64,000 nucleotides of DNA, taken from contig NZ_JBFBVU010000019.1 of assembly GCF_040689105.1 (NCBI RefSeq), forward strand, positions 15,268-79,267, given 5' to 3'. Shown here in pieces: positions 50,491 through 59,558 of this stretch (its first letter is position 1; every line of letters starts with the position of its first letter). The DNA comes from Meridianimarinicoccus marinus (lineage in GTDB: Bacteria; Pseudomonadota; Alphaproteobacteria; Rhodobacterales; Rhodobacteraceae). The notes under the pieces were generated by a model. It was not told the DNA's origin. It worked only from the letters and a program-made list of their open reading frames with translations, and made no database searches. Both the position numbers and the translations under genes were made by a program.

Positions 50491-50670
50491 CTAGTCCAGC
50501 ACCCGCGCCTCGTCGGGCAACATCACCGGGATGCCGCCCCGGATCGGATAGGCCAGGTTGGCGCTGCGCGACACCAGTTCCCGCCGCTCGGCATCATATT
50601 GCAGTTGCGCATTGGTCACCGGGCACACGAGGCTTTCCAGCATGCGGCGGTCGAATTCGGGTGGGGTCAT
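50491..50670 (-). CDS. Trm112 family protein
   Basis: A 59-residue zinc-ribbon-like protein. It has the Trm112 core (RRMLESLVCPVTNAQL, ELVSRSANLAYPIRGGIPVML), though only Cys16 of the usual metal-binding cysteines is kept, as in many bacterial members. Eukaryotic and archaeal Trm112 activate rRNA/tRNA methyltransferases; the bacterial role is less certain. Its ATG overlaps the LON-domain gene by four bases. Confidence 0.87.
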   Translation of the reverse strand: MTPPEFDRRMLESLVCPVTNAQLQYDAERRELVSRSANLAYPIRGGIPVMLPDEARVLD

Positions 50671-51311
50671 TGCATCGTCTCGTCATGGGTGCCGCCCAGC
50701 AGGGCAAATTCGATCAGGGTCACAAGGGTTTCGCGGCGGGTGGTCAGCGACGGCGCTTCCAGCAGCGCCTGCTTGTCCTCGGGCTCGAACGGGCACAGCA
50801 TCGACAGCGAGTTGATCAGCAATTCGTCGTCGGCTTCCTTCAGGCTGTCCCAGTCGGTGGACAGACCGCGCGCCTCGAAGAACCGCCCCAGAAGCATCAG
50901 GAACGGCGGGCGGTGAAAGCCCGGATCCTCTTCGTCGGGGCCGAGATCACGGTCGAACCCGTCCCAGGACACATCGGCCTTCAGATAGGGGGTGAAGCCG
51001 CTGACCTCGCGCGTGATGCGGAACCGGCAGGTGCCGCTGAGCGTGATCATGTAACGCCCGTCCTCGGTTTCGGAAAACCCGGTCACCCGTCCGGCACAGC
51101 CGATGGATTGCAGATGCCGGCTGTTGCTGCCCGGCCCCTCGCGCGGCTGCACCATGCCAATCAGCCGATGCTCGGTCCTCAGCGCATCGTCCAGCATCGC
51201 CAGATAGCGCGGCTCGAAGATGTGCAGGGGCAGCCGGGCACGCGGCAACAGCAACGCCCCCGGCAAGGGAAAGACCGGGATCGTCCCCGGGAGGTCTGCA
51301 ACCGATGTCAT
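50667..51311 (-). CDS. LON peptidase substrate-binding (LAN) domain protein
   Basis: A 214-residue protein consisting only of the Lon N-terminal domain: IPVFPLPGALLLPRARLPLHIFEPRYLAMLDDAL (about residues 11-44), then IGMVQP and GCAGRVTGFSETEDGRYMITLSGTCRFRI. There is no AAA or protease domain, so it is not Lon itself; such stand-alone proteins may bind misfolded proteins. It is co-transcribed with the CnoX-like gene upstream (27 nt) and Trm112 downstream (overlap). Confidence 0.9.
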   Translation of the reverse strand: MTSVADLPGTIPVFPLPGALLLPRARLPLHIFEPRYLAMLDDALRTEHRLIGMVQPREGPGSNSRHLQSIGCAGRVTGFSETEDGRYMITLSGTCRFRITREVSGFTPYLKADVSWDGFDRDLGPDEEDPGFHRPPFLMLLGRFFEARGLSTDWDSLKEADDELLINSLSMLCPFEPEDKQALLEAPSLTTRRETLVTLIEFALLGGTHDETMQ

Positions 51312-51338
51312 GACTTTGATCTTAGCCCGGCAAGCGCT

Positions 51339-52256
51339 TCAGGCAAATATCATCGACGACAGCTTGCGGCGGCCGTTCAGCACCACCGGATCATTGGGCT
51401 TCAGCGCATCGAAGATGGTGAACAGCTGCGCCCGCGCGGCACCGTCGTTCCACTCGCGGTCACGGCGGAACAGGTCCAGCAGTTCGGCCACGGCCGCCTC
51501 GACCTCGCCATTGGCGTGCAGTGCCGTGGCCAGATCGAACCGCGCCTGATGGTCGTCGGGATTAGCCTCGACCTGCGCCCGCAACTCGGCCACGGGTCCG
51601 GCATCTTCGGCCTGACGCGCCAAGTCCAGTTGCGCCCGCGCGGCTTCGACCTCGGGCGCGTTGGCGATCTCGGGGGCGGCGTTGTTCAGCAGCGCCTCGG
51701 CCTGGTCCAGCTCGCCCATGGCCAGATGGGCGCGGGCCAGCCCGCCAAGGGCAGCGGCATTGGCAGGATCTTCACCCAGAATGGCGGCAAATGTCTGCGC
51801 CGCATCCACCGCTGCGCCCTGAGTCAGCATTTCCTCGGCAGCCTCGACCGCTTCGGCCAGCCCGCCATCGTCTTCCGCGCCGTTGCCATGGGCGGCGACA
51901 CGCTTGACGAACTCCTTAATCTCGGAGGGCGGCACCGCGCCCTGGAACCCGTCAACCGGCTGCCCCTGCCAGAAGGCATAGACCGTGGGGATCGACTGCA
52001 CCCGCAACTGCCCCGCGATCATCTGGTTTTCGTCGACATTGACCTTGACCATCTTCACCGCGCCCTTGGCGGCAGCAACCTCGGCCTCCAGCGCCGGGCC
52101 CAGCGTCTTGCAGGGCCCGCACCACGGCGCCCAGAAGTCGACGATGACCGGAACCGTCTGGCTGGCTTCGACAACATCGGCCATGAACGTGGCCTCGGAG
52201 CTGTCCTTGATCAGATCCTCTGCAACCGGTGCGGCTGCGCCTCCAAGTTCAATCAT
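51339..52256 (-). CDS. Thioredoxin-TPR chaperedoxin (CnoX/YbbN-like)
   Basis: A 305-residue protein with an N-terminal thioredoxin domain and C-terminal TPR-type helices (GGLAEAVEAAEEML, NAAALGGLARAHLAMGELDQAEALLNN, HQARFDLATALHANGEVEAAVAELL). The active site is WCGPC with Cys46 and Cys49, so it is redox-active, unlike the SxxC form of E. coli. CnoX/YbbN holds unfolded or oxidised proteins and passes them to GroEL/DnaK. It heads the minus-strand group with the LON-domain and Trm112 proteins. Confidence 0.9.
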   Translation of the reverse strand: MIELGGAAAPVAEDLIKDSSEATFMADVVEASQTVPVIVDFWAPWCGPCKTLGPALEAEVAAAKGAVKMVKVNVDENQMIAGQLRVQSIPTVYAFWQGQPVDGFQGAVPPSEIKEFVKRVAAHGNGAEDDGGLAEAVEAAEEMLTQGAAVDAAQTFAAILGEDPANAAALGGLARAHLAMGELDQAEALLNNAAPEIANAPEVEAARAQLDLARQAEDAGPVAELRAQVEANPDDHQARFDLATALHANGEVEAAVAELLDLFRRDREWNDGAARAQLFTIFDALKPNDPVVLNGRRKLSSMIFA

Positions 52257-52329
52257 GTTTCTTCCCCGTCATCATTTGTTCCGTGCATATATGCGCAGCC
52301 GTCGCTTCACAACCAAGCCCCCAAGGGCG

Positions 52330-53118
52330 TCAAAGATCGAAGCTGGCCAGCACCGGCGCGTGATCGCTGGGCTGCTCCCAGCCGCGCACCGGGCGCAGGA
52401 TGCGTGACCCACCCGCCCCTGCGGCCAGATCGGGCGTTGCCCAGATGTGATCCAGCCGCCGGCCCTTGTCGGCCGCGTCCCAGTCGCGCGCGCGATAGGA
52501 CCACCACGAATAGAGCTGCCCGTCGGGAATGTCCTTGCGGGTGATGTCCACCCAGGCCCCGGCGTCCTGGGTTTCGGCCAGGTGATCGACCTCGACCGGC
52601 GTGTGGCTGACCACCTTCAGCAGCTTCTTGTGGGACCAGACGTCATCCTCGCGCGGGGCGATGTTCAGATCGCCCACAAGGATCGACCGCGCCGGTGCCT
52701 CGCTGCGGAACCAGTCGCGCATCTCGGTCAGGAAATCCAGCTTGTGACCGAACTTCTCGTTGACCTCGCGGTCCGCCACATCGCCGCCCGCGGGCACATA
52801 GTAATTGTGGATCACGGTACCATCGGCCAGCCGTGCCGCCACGTGGCGGGCATCGCCCTTGCCGACGAAATCGCGATGGCCAGCGTCCTCCAGCGGATGC
52901 CGCGACAGGATCGCCACGCCGTTGTAGCCCTTCTGCCCGCGCGCCACCATGTGCCCGTACCCCAGCGCCGCGAACCGCTCGGCGGGGATCTTGTCCACCG
53001 GGCTCTTGCATTCCTGCAGGCACAGCACATCGGGGGCTTCCTCGGTCAGCAGACGTTCGACCAGCCCGGCCCGCAGCCGCACCGAGTTGATGTTCCAGGT
53101 GGCCAGAGTGAGGGTCAT
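52330..53118 (-). CDS. xth: Exodeoxyribonuclease III
   Basis: A 262-residue metal-dependent AP endonuclease/3'-5' exonuclease. Marks: LATWNINSVRLR (Asn7), LQECKSP (Glu near 34), the YNYYVPAG-like region, GDLNIAPREDDVW, DITR and the C-terminal RLDHIWATPDLA and SDHAPVLASFDL (His). It acts in base excision repair. Its start at 53118 lies 192 nt from the divergent acyltransferase gene; the upstream extension of the frame is antisense to that gene. Confidence 0.94.
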   Translation of the reverse strand: MTLTLATWNINSVRLRAGLVERLLTEEAPDVLCLQECKSPVDKIPAERFAALGYGHMVARGQKGYNGVAILSRHPLEDAGHRDFVGKGDARHVAARLADGTVIHNYYVPAGGDVADREVNEKFGHKLDFLTEMRDWFRSEAPARSILVGDLNIAPREDDVWSHKKLLKVVSHTPVEVDHLAETQDAGAWVDITRKDIPDGQLYSWWSYRARDWDAADKGRRLDHIWATPDLAAGAGGSRILRPVRGWEQPSDHAPVLASFDL

Positions 53119-53310
53119 GGGAAGTGCTCCGTTGCTCAGACCCGGGCAGAGATAACGCCCTGACCGCCGGGGCGGAACCCCACAAAACACGGCCACCTGT
53201 TGCAGCCCTGCATCACGGCCCCGCACACAGGCCCGGCGCTGCAGCGCGTCAGGCGCGCCGGACTGGAACGAAATCGCGCAATGGGCTAGGCGGAGCGCAG
53301 AGGTGACCCC

Positions 53311-54012
53311 GTGAACAACCTGAAGAAGCAATGGCGGCGGTTGGAAGTCCGCCTTCAGAAAAGCCACCGGGTGCAGGGTGCGCTGCGGTCGCTGTTCTCG
53401 GCCTATGTGAATTTCGTCTTTCGCACCACGCGCTGGCAGAAGCTGGGGTTCGAATCCTACGAGGCCGACATCGCCCGCGGCGTGCCGCGCGTGCTGTGCT
53501 GCTGGCATTCGCGGCTGGTGTTTACCCCCTATCTGCGCGACTGGTCGGACCATCCGTTGACGGTGATGGCCTCGGGTCACGCCGATGCCCAGATCGCCAG
53601 CGAAAACCTGCGCCAGCGTGGGGTCGAGGTGATCGAACTGGCCACATCCGGCGACAACACCGGCGCGATCAAGCAGGCGGTCAAATGCCTGCGCAAGGGC
53701 CGGTCGCTGGGGATCACCGTCGACGGTCCCTTCGGCCCGCCGGAAGAGGCCAAGCCCGGCGCGCTGGTCATTGCCGGTCTGGCCGGGGTGCAGGCCGCGC
53801 CCTGCACCTATGAGGTCACGCGCAAGATCCGGCTGGGCACCTGGGACCGCTTCATCGTGCCCCTGCCCTTCGGGCGCGGCGTGCTGGCGGTGGGTGACGG
53901 TTTCACCCCGCCCAAGCGGATGAGTGAAGAAGAGATGGCCGACGCACAGGCGCGGCTGACCGGCTTGCTGCAGGATCTTGGCGTGCGGGCGGAAGAACGG
54001 TTGAAGGGCTAG
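53311..54012 (+). CDS. DUF374 lysophospholipid acyltransferase family protein
   Basis: A 233-residue protein of the DUF374 (LPLAT-like) family. Marks are LCCWHSRLVFTPYL near residues 63-76, SGHADAQIASENLRQRGVEVI and GITVDGPFGPPEEAKPGALVIAGLAG (about 133-158). It may add acyl chains to lipid A precursors or phospholipids; relatives are found in lipid A pathways lacking LpxL/M. It starts at GTG 53311 with AGAGG seven bases upstream. It is divergent from xth. Confidence 0.85.
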   Translation: MNNLKKQWRRLEVRLQKSHRVQGALRSLFSAYVNFVFRTTRWQKLGFESYEADIARGVPRVLCCWHSRLVFTPYLRDWSDHPLTVMASGHADAQIASENLRQRGVEVIELATSGDNTGAIKQAVKCLRKGRSLGITVDGPFGPPEEAKPGALVIAGLAGVQAAPCTYEVTRKIRLGTWDRFIVPLPFGRGVLAVGDGFTPPKRMSEEEMADAQARLTGLLQDLGVRAEERLKG

Positions 54013-54100
54013 GCGCCGACGCGCCGTTGCCCGTCGTCGGAACCGGACATCGGGACAGGATTGAATTACAGGCGCACGGATCACCGCGCGCCGGTTTCGC

Positions 54101-54673
54101 TTACCGTTTGCGGTAGTACATCAACCGGGCCACAGCACCCGGACCATCCAGAAGGGGCCAGGTCTTCATCGCCGCAATGTAGGTATTTCCGTCATCGTCA
54201 GAGGCGAACCAGGCCTGAACCGCGTTTTTGGCCAGGCCATTCCCGCGTTCCGCGTTGGTCTCCGCGTCAAACTGCTGCGCCCAGGGCAATGCCAGCGCAT
54301 AGCTTTGCTGCGGTGTCATGTTCTTCAGGCCGACAAGGCAGGCCCCTTCGCCGGCCCGCGTCCCGAATTGCACAACCACGTCAGTGCCCGGCTTCTCCAG
54401 AATCGTGATCTGCCCCGCCTTTTGCGCAGCCGTCGACGGCAAGACGGATGGCAGCCAGTCACTGGTTGTTTCCCTGTACCCGGCAGCAACAAGCTGCGCT
54501 TCGGCGGCGGACCAGTTCGGTGCGTTGCGGCCACAGATCGCGGCCGCGGCCTTGGCTGCCGAGAACTGCTGCGGCGCGGCGGGGGCCGCACTGACCAATG
54601 CCGGGTCAACCGGTGTGTCGCATCCCGCCAGCAGCGCAATGCCAACGACACCCAATACCTTCAAAATCTTCAA
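54101..54673 (-). CDS. Hypothetical lipoprotein (190 aa)
   Basis: A lipoprotein with lipobox LLAGC (Cys18) after MKILKVLGVVGIA. The mature part is mixed: ICGRNAPNWSAAEAQLVAAGYRETTS, then GTDVVVQFGTRAGEGACLVGLKNMTPQQSYALAL and a C-terminal YIAAMKTWPLL. I do not recognise the family. Two further Cys (CGRN and GACLVG) may pair. It converges with the DUF374 gene and is divergent from the methyltransferase gene; the 241-nt gap 54674-54914 has CTATAA (54867-54872), a likely -10 for the latter. Confidence 0.7.
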   Translation of the reverse strand: MKILKVLGVVGIALLAGCDTPVDPALVSAAPAAPQQFSAAKAAAAICGRNAPNWSAAEAQLVAAGYRETTSDWLPSVLPSTAAQKAGQITILEKPGTDVVVQFGTRAGEGACLVGLKNMTPQQSYALALPWAQQFDAETNAERGNGLAKNAVQAWFASDDDGNTYIAAMKTWPLLDGPGAVARLMYYRKR

Positions 54674-54914
54674 ACCAATATACTCCTGTGAATATCGCGG
54701 CTAGCGGCCGCGGGACCATAAAATACCAGGCGGACGCTACACAGCCGATCCCAGACCCGCAAGCGGAGAGGAAGTGGTGTAGCGAAACGCCCGGAATGCG
54801 CGGTGCCGGTGCCGACCGTTGTGCCGGGATTCTGGCGGCACCGGCGGACAGATGCGCCGCGATATGCTATAAGCGTAGCCGTCCGTTCCGGTCGAATTCT
54901 TCCCGCTTGCCCCC

Positions 54915-55589
54915 ATGCGCCATATCGATGTTCTGACCTCGCTGATCGACCTGCCCCGCAAACGCGTTCTGGATATCGGCGCGGGCGACGGCAGCTATTC
55001 GCGCGACCTGGAAGCCGCCGGTGCCGTGGTCTCGGCGATCGAGGTCGATCCGGAAAAGGTCGCCCGGGCGCGGGCATCCCTGTCACCCCGTGCCGATGTG
55101 CGGCTGGGCCGGGCCGAAGCGCTGCCCTTTGCCGACCGGTCCCACGATCTGGCCTGCCTGTTCTTCTCACTTCACCATGTACCGATGGAAGTTCAGGATA
55201 CAGCCCTTGCCGAAGTGCGCCGCATCCTGAGGCCCGGCGGCCGTCTGCATGTGGTGGAGCCCTATCCGCATGGGACCATGTTCGATGTGGTCCGCATGGT
55301 CGAGGACGAGACCGTGGTGCGCACCCATTCGCACCACCTCCTCGACCAGTTGGGCGCGCGGGCGGGATTTCAGAAGATTGCGCAGCGGGACTATGTCCTG
55401 AGCAGAGATTTCCCGACCTTCGACGATCTGCTGAACAAGATCGTCCGTCCCGATCCAGCGCGCACCGCCGCCTTTGAAACGGTTGCGCCGGAGATGGAGG
55501 CCACCTACCGGCGCGTCGCCGAAGACCGGGGCGGCCAGTGCCTGCTGCACCAGCCCTGCGCCGCCTACCACTTCAGTGTCGAGGACTGA
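54915..55589 (+). CDS. Class I SAM-dependent methyltransferase
   Basis: A 224-residue methyltransferase. Motif I is VLDIGAGDGSYS (about residues 18-29), the acidic ribose contact is AIEVDPEKV (about 41-49), ADRSHDLACLFFSLHHVP is motif IV with the post-I pattern of the Methyltransf_11/25 group, and ILRPGGRLHVVEPYPHG is motif VI. The last part (RTHSHHLLDQLGARAGF) is His-rich. The substrate is unknown. It is a single gene, converging with the response regulator gene (48 nt). Confidence 0.83.
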   Translation: MRHIDVLTSLIDLPRKRVLDIGAGDGSYSRDLEAAGAVVSAIEVDPEKVARARASLSPRADVRLGRAEALPFADRSHDLACLFFSLHHVPMEVQDTALAEVRRILRPGGRLHVVEPYPHGTMFDVVRMVEDETVVRTHSHHLLDQLGARAGFQKIAQRDYVLSRDFPTFDDLLNKIVRPDPARTAAFETVAPEMEATYRRVAEDRGGQCLLHQPCAAYHFSVED

Positions 55590-55637
55590 CGGCGCCAATG
55601 GCTTCACCAAAGTCGGTGCGCAGGTCGTCGGTCTGGA

Positions 55638-56324
55638 TCAGGCCACCAGACGATAACCGCCGCTTTCCGTCACCAGCAGCCGCGCGTTGGAAGGATCCGG
55701 TTCGATCTTCTGGCGCAGGCGGTAGATGTGGGTTTCCAGCGTGTGGGTGGTGACCCCGGCGTTATAGCCCCAGACCTCGTGCAGCAGCACGTCGCGGGCG
55801 ACCACGCCGTCGGTGGCGCGATACAGGAATTTCAAAATGTTGGTTTCCTTCTCGGTCAGGCGGATCTTGCGATCGGTCTCATCGATCAGCATCTTCATCG
55901 ACGGCTTGAAGGTGTACGGCCCCAACTGGAACACCGCGTCCTCGCTCTGCTCGTGCTGGCGCAACTGGGCGCGAATACGGGCCAGCAGCACCGGAAACTT
56001 GAACGGCTTGGTCACATAGTCGTTGGCCCCGGCGTCCAGCCCGAGGATGGTGTCGGCATCGCTGTCATGGCCGGTCAGCATCAGCACCGGGCATTTCACC
56101 CCCTGCTTGCGCATCACCCGGCACAATTCGCGCCCGTCAGTATCGGGCAGACCTACGTCCAGGATCACAAGATCGTAGGGTGCCTCCTTGGCGCGGCTCA
56201 GGCCTTCCTGCCCGTTGGCAGCCTCGAACACGTCGAATTCTTCTGTCATCACAAGCTGTTCGGACAGTGCCTCGCGCAGGTCATCGTCGTCGTCCACCAG
56301 CAGGATCTTTTTCAAAACGCCCAT
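55638..56324 (-). CDS. OmpR/PhoB-family response regulator (CenR-like)
   Basis: A 228-residue two-component regulator. The receiver holds the acidic pocket ILLVDDDDDLREAL (DDDDD at 11-15), phospho-site Asp56 in LVILDVGLPDTDGRE, Thr in LMLTGHD and Lys in DYVTKPFKFP. The winged-helix domain (RLTEKETNILKFLYRATDGVVARDVLLHEVWGYN, then TTHTLETHIYRLRQKI) binds DNA. The sequence closely resembles CenR of Caulobacter and Rhodobacter, an envelope regulator; I rate that label as likely, not certain. No histidine kinase is adjacent. AAGGAGGG lies seven bases before the ATG. Confidence 0.85.
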   Translation of the reverse strand: MGVLKKILLVDDDDDLREALSEQLVMTEEFDVFEAANGQEGLSRAKEAPYDLVILDVGLPDTDGRELCRVMRKQGVKCPVLMLTGHDSDADTILGLDAGANDYVTKPFKFPVLLARIRAQLRQHEQSEDAVFQLGPYTFKPSMKMLIDETDRKIRLTEKETNILKFLYRATDGVVARDVLLHEVWGYNAGVTTHTLETHIYRLRQKIEPDPSNARLLVTESGGYRLVA

Positions 56325-56467
56325 TGCGTCGCCCTCCTTCGTCTTGGTCTCATGTTGCGCCTCCGCCCCCTCTGCGACAAGATATGCAACACTGGTCTCA
56401 CAGGGACGTGTCGCCCTGCGAGCCATGTTTCAACCGATCCCCGAAGCGGTGGCAAAGGAAAATTATC

Positions 56468-57559
56468 GTGACACTGGCACCAGATAGCCGGGAATTGATG
56501 GCCCGTGCGCGGGCCGATCTGCGCATGGGCGTAGGGGTCGTATTGTTACAGCCCGATGGGCTTGGCGCGCTGGTTCTTTCAGCCGAAACCCTGAATGCCG
56601 AGCGGCTGGCGGCGGCGCGCAAGCTGGGCACGCCGGTCGTGGCGCTGACCGCACGGCGGGCCGAGACCCTGAAAGCCCGCGCCTATGACGGCGATCTGGC
56701 GCGGGTGGAACTGCCCGGATCTCTGGGGCTGGACTGGATCCAGGCGCTGGCCGATCCCGCCGACGATCTGGCGATGCCGATGAAAGGCCCGCTGAAAAGC
56801 CGTCGGGAAGGGGACGCCGCCTTCGCCCGCGCCGCCCTGTGCCTGTGCAAGGAGGCGCAGCTTCTGCCTGCCGCCGTGGTCGTCGAACTGGACCACGCCG
56901 CCGTGCTGGCCGCCAATGCCGGGCTGACCGCACTGCCGGTCGCCGCCGTCTCGCAGGCCGCGCTGGAAAGCAGCCCGCAGCATCCGGTGGTCCATGCCCG
57001 GCTGCCCATGGCGGCGGCCGAGGCCGGCCGGCTGCACATCTTCCGCCCCGAGGATGGCGGCGAGGAGCATTACGCCATCGAGATCGGCAAGCCCGACCGC
57101 GACAAGCCGGTTCTGGCGCGGCTGCATTCCGCCTGTTTCACCGGCGACGTTCTGGGCTCGCTGAAATGCGATTGCGGGCCGCAGCTGCGCGGTGCGCTGG
57201 CGCAAATGGGGGCCGAGGGCGCCGGCCTGCTGCTCTACCTGAACCAGGAGGGCCGCGGCATCGGGCTGGCCAACAAGATGCGCGCCTATTCGCTGCAGGA
57301 TCAGGGATTCGACACGGTGCAGGCCAATCACCGCCTGGGGTTCGAGGATGACGAGCGCGATTTCCGCATCGGTGCCGCGCTGCTGAAACGGCTGGGGTTC
57401 AAACAGGCCCGACTGCTGACCAACAACCCCCGCAAGGTGGCCATGCTGGAAAACTGCGGCATCGAAGTGGTAGAGCGGGTGCCCCTGCAGGTCGGACGCG
57501 GGGCCCACAATGCCGCCTATCTGGACACCAAGGCCGCTAAATCCGGGCATCTTCTGTGA
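56468..57559 (+). CDS. ribA: GTP cyclohydrolase II with vestigial RibB-like N-terminal domain
   Basis: A 363-residue protein for the first step of riboflavin synthesis (GTP to the diaminopyrimidine). The C-terminal half (about 175-363) is a complete GCH II: zinc ligands Cys223, Cys234 and Cys236 in SACFTGDVLGSLKCDCG, the QEGRGIGL loop (260-267) and LLTNNPRKV (316-324). The N-terminal half looks like a RibB (DHBP synthase) fold (RADLRMGVGVVLL, AERLAAARKLGTPVVALTARRAETL), but the RENEGD catalytic stretch is missing, so it should not make DHBP. It starts at GTG 56468 with AAAGGA eight bases upstream and overlaps the ykuD-type gene by four bases. Confidence 0.9.
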   Translation: MTLAPDSRELMARARADLRMGVGVVLLQPDGLGALVLSAETLNAERLAAARKLGTPVVALTARRAETLKARAYDGDLARVELPGSLGLDWIQALADPADDLAMPMKGPLKSRREGDAAFARAALCLCKEAQLLPAAVVVELDHAAVLAANAGLTALPVAAVSQAALESSPQHPVVHARLPMAAAEAGRLHIFRPEDGGEEHYAIEIGKPDRDKPVLARLHSACFTGDVLGSLKCDCGPQLRGALAQMGAEGAGLLLYLNQEGRGIGLANKMRAYSLQDQGFDTVQANHRLGFEDDERDFRIGAALLKRLGFKQARLLTNNPRKVAMLENCGIEVVERVPLQVGRGAHNAAYLDTKAAKSGHLL

Positions 57560-58056
57560 GATCCGACGATCTGGTCGTCACCCGCTGGGGCGCGCGATTT
57601 GCCGGGCGTCGCCTGCCCTGTTCCATTGGCAAGGGCGGATTGAGCGCGGACAAGCGTGAAGGCGACGGCGCCACGCCGCGCGGGAGACACCGCATTGTCG
57701 GGCTGCTCTACCGCCCTGACCGGATGCCCCGCCCCGCGCCCTGGGCCGACCCGATCCGGCCCGGCGACCTGTGGTCGGACGACGCGCGCGATGCGGCCTA
57801 CAACACGCTGGTCTGCGTTCCCTACGCCCCCAGCCACGAATGCCTGCGCCGCGCCGATCCGCTGTATGACGCGGTGCTGCTGACCGACTGGAACTTGCCC
57901 GAGGTGACGCCGGGGCGCGGCTCGGCGATCTTCCTGCACCAGTGGCGCAAGCCGCGCCATCCGACCGAGGGCTGCGTGGCTTTCGCGCGCGACGACCTGC
58001 GCTGGCTGCTGACCCGGCTGCGCCCCAATAGCCGGGTGATCGTCACCGGGGCCTAA
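57556..58056 (+). CDS. L,D-transpeptidase (YkuD domain)
   Basis: A 166-residue YkuD-type enzyme with catalytic Cys140 in PTEGCVAF and His128 in FLHQW. Start GTG at 57556 overlaps the ribA stop. No signal peptide or anchor is visible (starts MRSDDLVVTRWGARFAG), although the family acts on periplasmic peptidoglycan; the protein may use an atypical route or a different start. GDGATPRGRHRI near 37-48 is the family's conserved loop. Followed by an intrinsic terminator. Confidence 0.85.
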   Translation: MRSDDLVVTRWGARFAGRRLPCSIGKGGLSADKREGDGATPRGRHRIVGLLYRPDRMPRPAPWADPIRPGDLWSDDARDAAYNTLVCVPYAPSHECLRRADPLYDAVLLTDWNLPEVTPGRGSAIFLHQWRKPRHPTEGCVAFARDDLRWLLTRLRPNSRVIVTGA

Positions 58057-58064
58057 AGAATTTC

Positions 58065-58122
58065 TGGGTCGGAGATCGTCCATGACGGACACCGTTAGCT
58101 CGGTTGGCCCGACCCATTTTTT
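58065..58122 (+). terminator. Intrinsic terminator after the ribA-ykuD unit
   Basis: Outer arms tgggtcgg (58065-58072) and ccgaccca (58109-58116) followed by TTTTTT (58117-58122); the 36-nt interior contains a second small hairpin (gtcc/ggac around atgac, 58079-58090). Confidence 0.75.
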
Positions 58123-58213
58123 CAGGTGCGATTCGATTGCTTGTCGATCTCAGGGGAAAGGGCGGAACCGCCGCTCATCCCAGCGCGCCCGTCTTTGGGT
58201 GGCTGGAATTCAC

Positions 58214-58290
58214 TGGTCGGAGTGAGAGGATTCGAACCTCCGACCCCTGCCTCCCGAAGACAGTGCTCTACCAGGCTGAGCTACACTCCG
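58214..58290 (-). tRNA. tRNA-Pro (anticodon CGG)
   Basis: The minus strand folds as a complete cloverleaf: acceptor CGGAGTG/CACTCCG, D-arm GCTC...GAGC, anticodon arm CTGTC-TTCGGGA-GGCAG with CGG at positions 34-36, T-arm GGAGG-TTCGAAT-CCTCT, discriminator A and an encoded CCA (58214-58216). It reads CCG proline codons. It lies in a 300-nt gene-free zone between the ykuD terminator and the DMT transporter gene. Confidence 0.97.
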
Positions 58291-58356
58291 ACCGTGTAGC
58301 GGCGGCAATATTGACTTTGACCAAGCATTGCAAGGGGGGAAGCGACAGGAATTCGC

Positions 58357-59325
58357 TCAATCCTCGGGATTTCGCCGGTCGTTCATCAACGCGCTGACAC
58401 GGGGTGCCGCGCCGGTTTCCACGCGCGACCTTGTGCGCAGCACGGGCTGGTTGCCGTCGTCGCGCACACCGCTTTCACGCCAGACCACATAGGCGCCCGA
58501 GGCGATCACGATCGAGGCGCCGATGATGGTGCCCAGATCCGGGGTTTCGCTGAACAGGGCCCAACCAAACAGCGTCGCAAGCACGATCTGGGAATACTGC
58601 ATCGGGGCCACCACGGCGGCCTCGCCGGTGCGATAGGCCAGGATCATCAACCCTGTGCCGGTCAGCGACAGCGCCGCGATGGCCGCCAGAACGCCAAGGT
58701 CCGCCACCGGCATCGGCGTATAGTAGAACGGCAGTGCCAGCCCCATCACCACCAGATTGGTCAGCAGCGGGTACAGCAGCAGCACCGCGCTGCGTTCCTC
58801 ATGGCCGATCTTGCGCACGATCACCGAGGCGAAGGAGCCGCAAAGCGCCGCCATCAGCGCCGCGAAATGGCCCAGCGACAGAGGCTCTGCCCCCGGACGC
58901 AGCACGATCAGAACCCCGCACAGGCCGACCAGAACGGCCGCGCCGCGATGGATGCCGACCCTCTCGCCCAGCATCGGGATCGACATCAGGGTGATCAGCA
59001 AGGGCATCGCGAACAGGATCGCGTAGACCTGGGTCAGGGGTAGCAAGGAAAAGGCGGTGAAGGCCGACAGGCCGGTGATGGCCACGCTGACCGTCCGCAG
59101 CCCGGTCCACAACGGCCTGTGCGGGCGCAGGGATCCGCTGCGCTGTTTCTGGATCAGCACCAGCGTGAACAGGGGAAAGCTGAACAGCACCGTGAAAAAC
59201 AGCACCTGAACAGGCGCATAGGTGCCACCCAGCAGCTTGACCAGCACGTCGTGAACGGAAAATACGGCAAACGCCGCAAGCGCAATAACGGCACCTTGCG
59301 CGTTGGCAGACAGGGAACGGAGCAT
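58357..59325 (-). CDS. DMT superfamily (EamA) transporter
   Basis: A 322-residue inner-membrane protein with ten hydrophobic segments in two EamA halves. Marks are AVFSVHDVLVKLLGG at the N-terminus, LLPLTQVYAILFAMPLLITLMSIPMLGERVG (about residues 89-119) and the second-half APMQYSQIVLATLFGWALFSETPDLGTIIG (about 236-265). The tail is basic and soluble. Start chosen at 59325 (MLRSLSANAQGA); GAACGGAGC-like purines precede it. Substrate not predictable. Its upstream region borders the IS21-like remnant. Confidence 0.86.
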   Translation of the reverse strand: MLRSLSANAQGAVIALAAFAVFSVHDVLVKLLGGTYAPVQVLFFTVLFSFPLFTLVLIQKQRSGSLRPHRPLWTGLRTVSVAITGLSAFTAFSLLPLTQVYAILFAMPLLITLMSIPMLGERVGIHRGAAVLVGLCGVLIVLRPGAEPLSLGHFAALMAALCGSFASVIVRKIGHEERSAVLLLYPLLTNLVVMGLALPFYYTPMPVADLGVLAAIAALSLTGTGLMILAYRTGEAAVVAPMQYSQIVLATLFGWALFSETPDLGTIIGASIVIASGAYVVWRESGVRDDGNQPVLRTRSRVETGAAPRVSALMNDRRNPED

Positions 59326-59558
59326 GTCGGGGCATCCTATGCGGGGGCACCCCAAGCGTTAGCGCTGTCAACGGCGCGGATCAAGAACCCGCGCCGCGTA
59401 AATTTTGTAACTGCCGGATATAATCGCTCCAAAAGCGCCGTTTGAAAATTCCCCGGTTGGGAGCGTTCAGGGCGATTTTCGAACCTCAAGTATTCGAAAA
59501 TCGAACTGGACGCGGGCGGCTAAGCTCGGGCCTCAAAAAGAAGGAGAGAGGCTTCGGG

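Noticed and set aside
56325..56467. FMN riboswitch upstream of ribA
   Set aside because: The conserved FMN-box blocks are not present in the 143-nt divergent gap, and ribA has its own short GTG start region.
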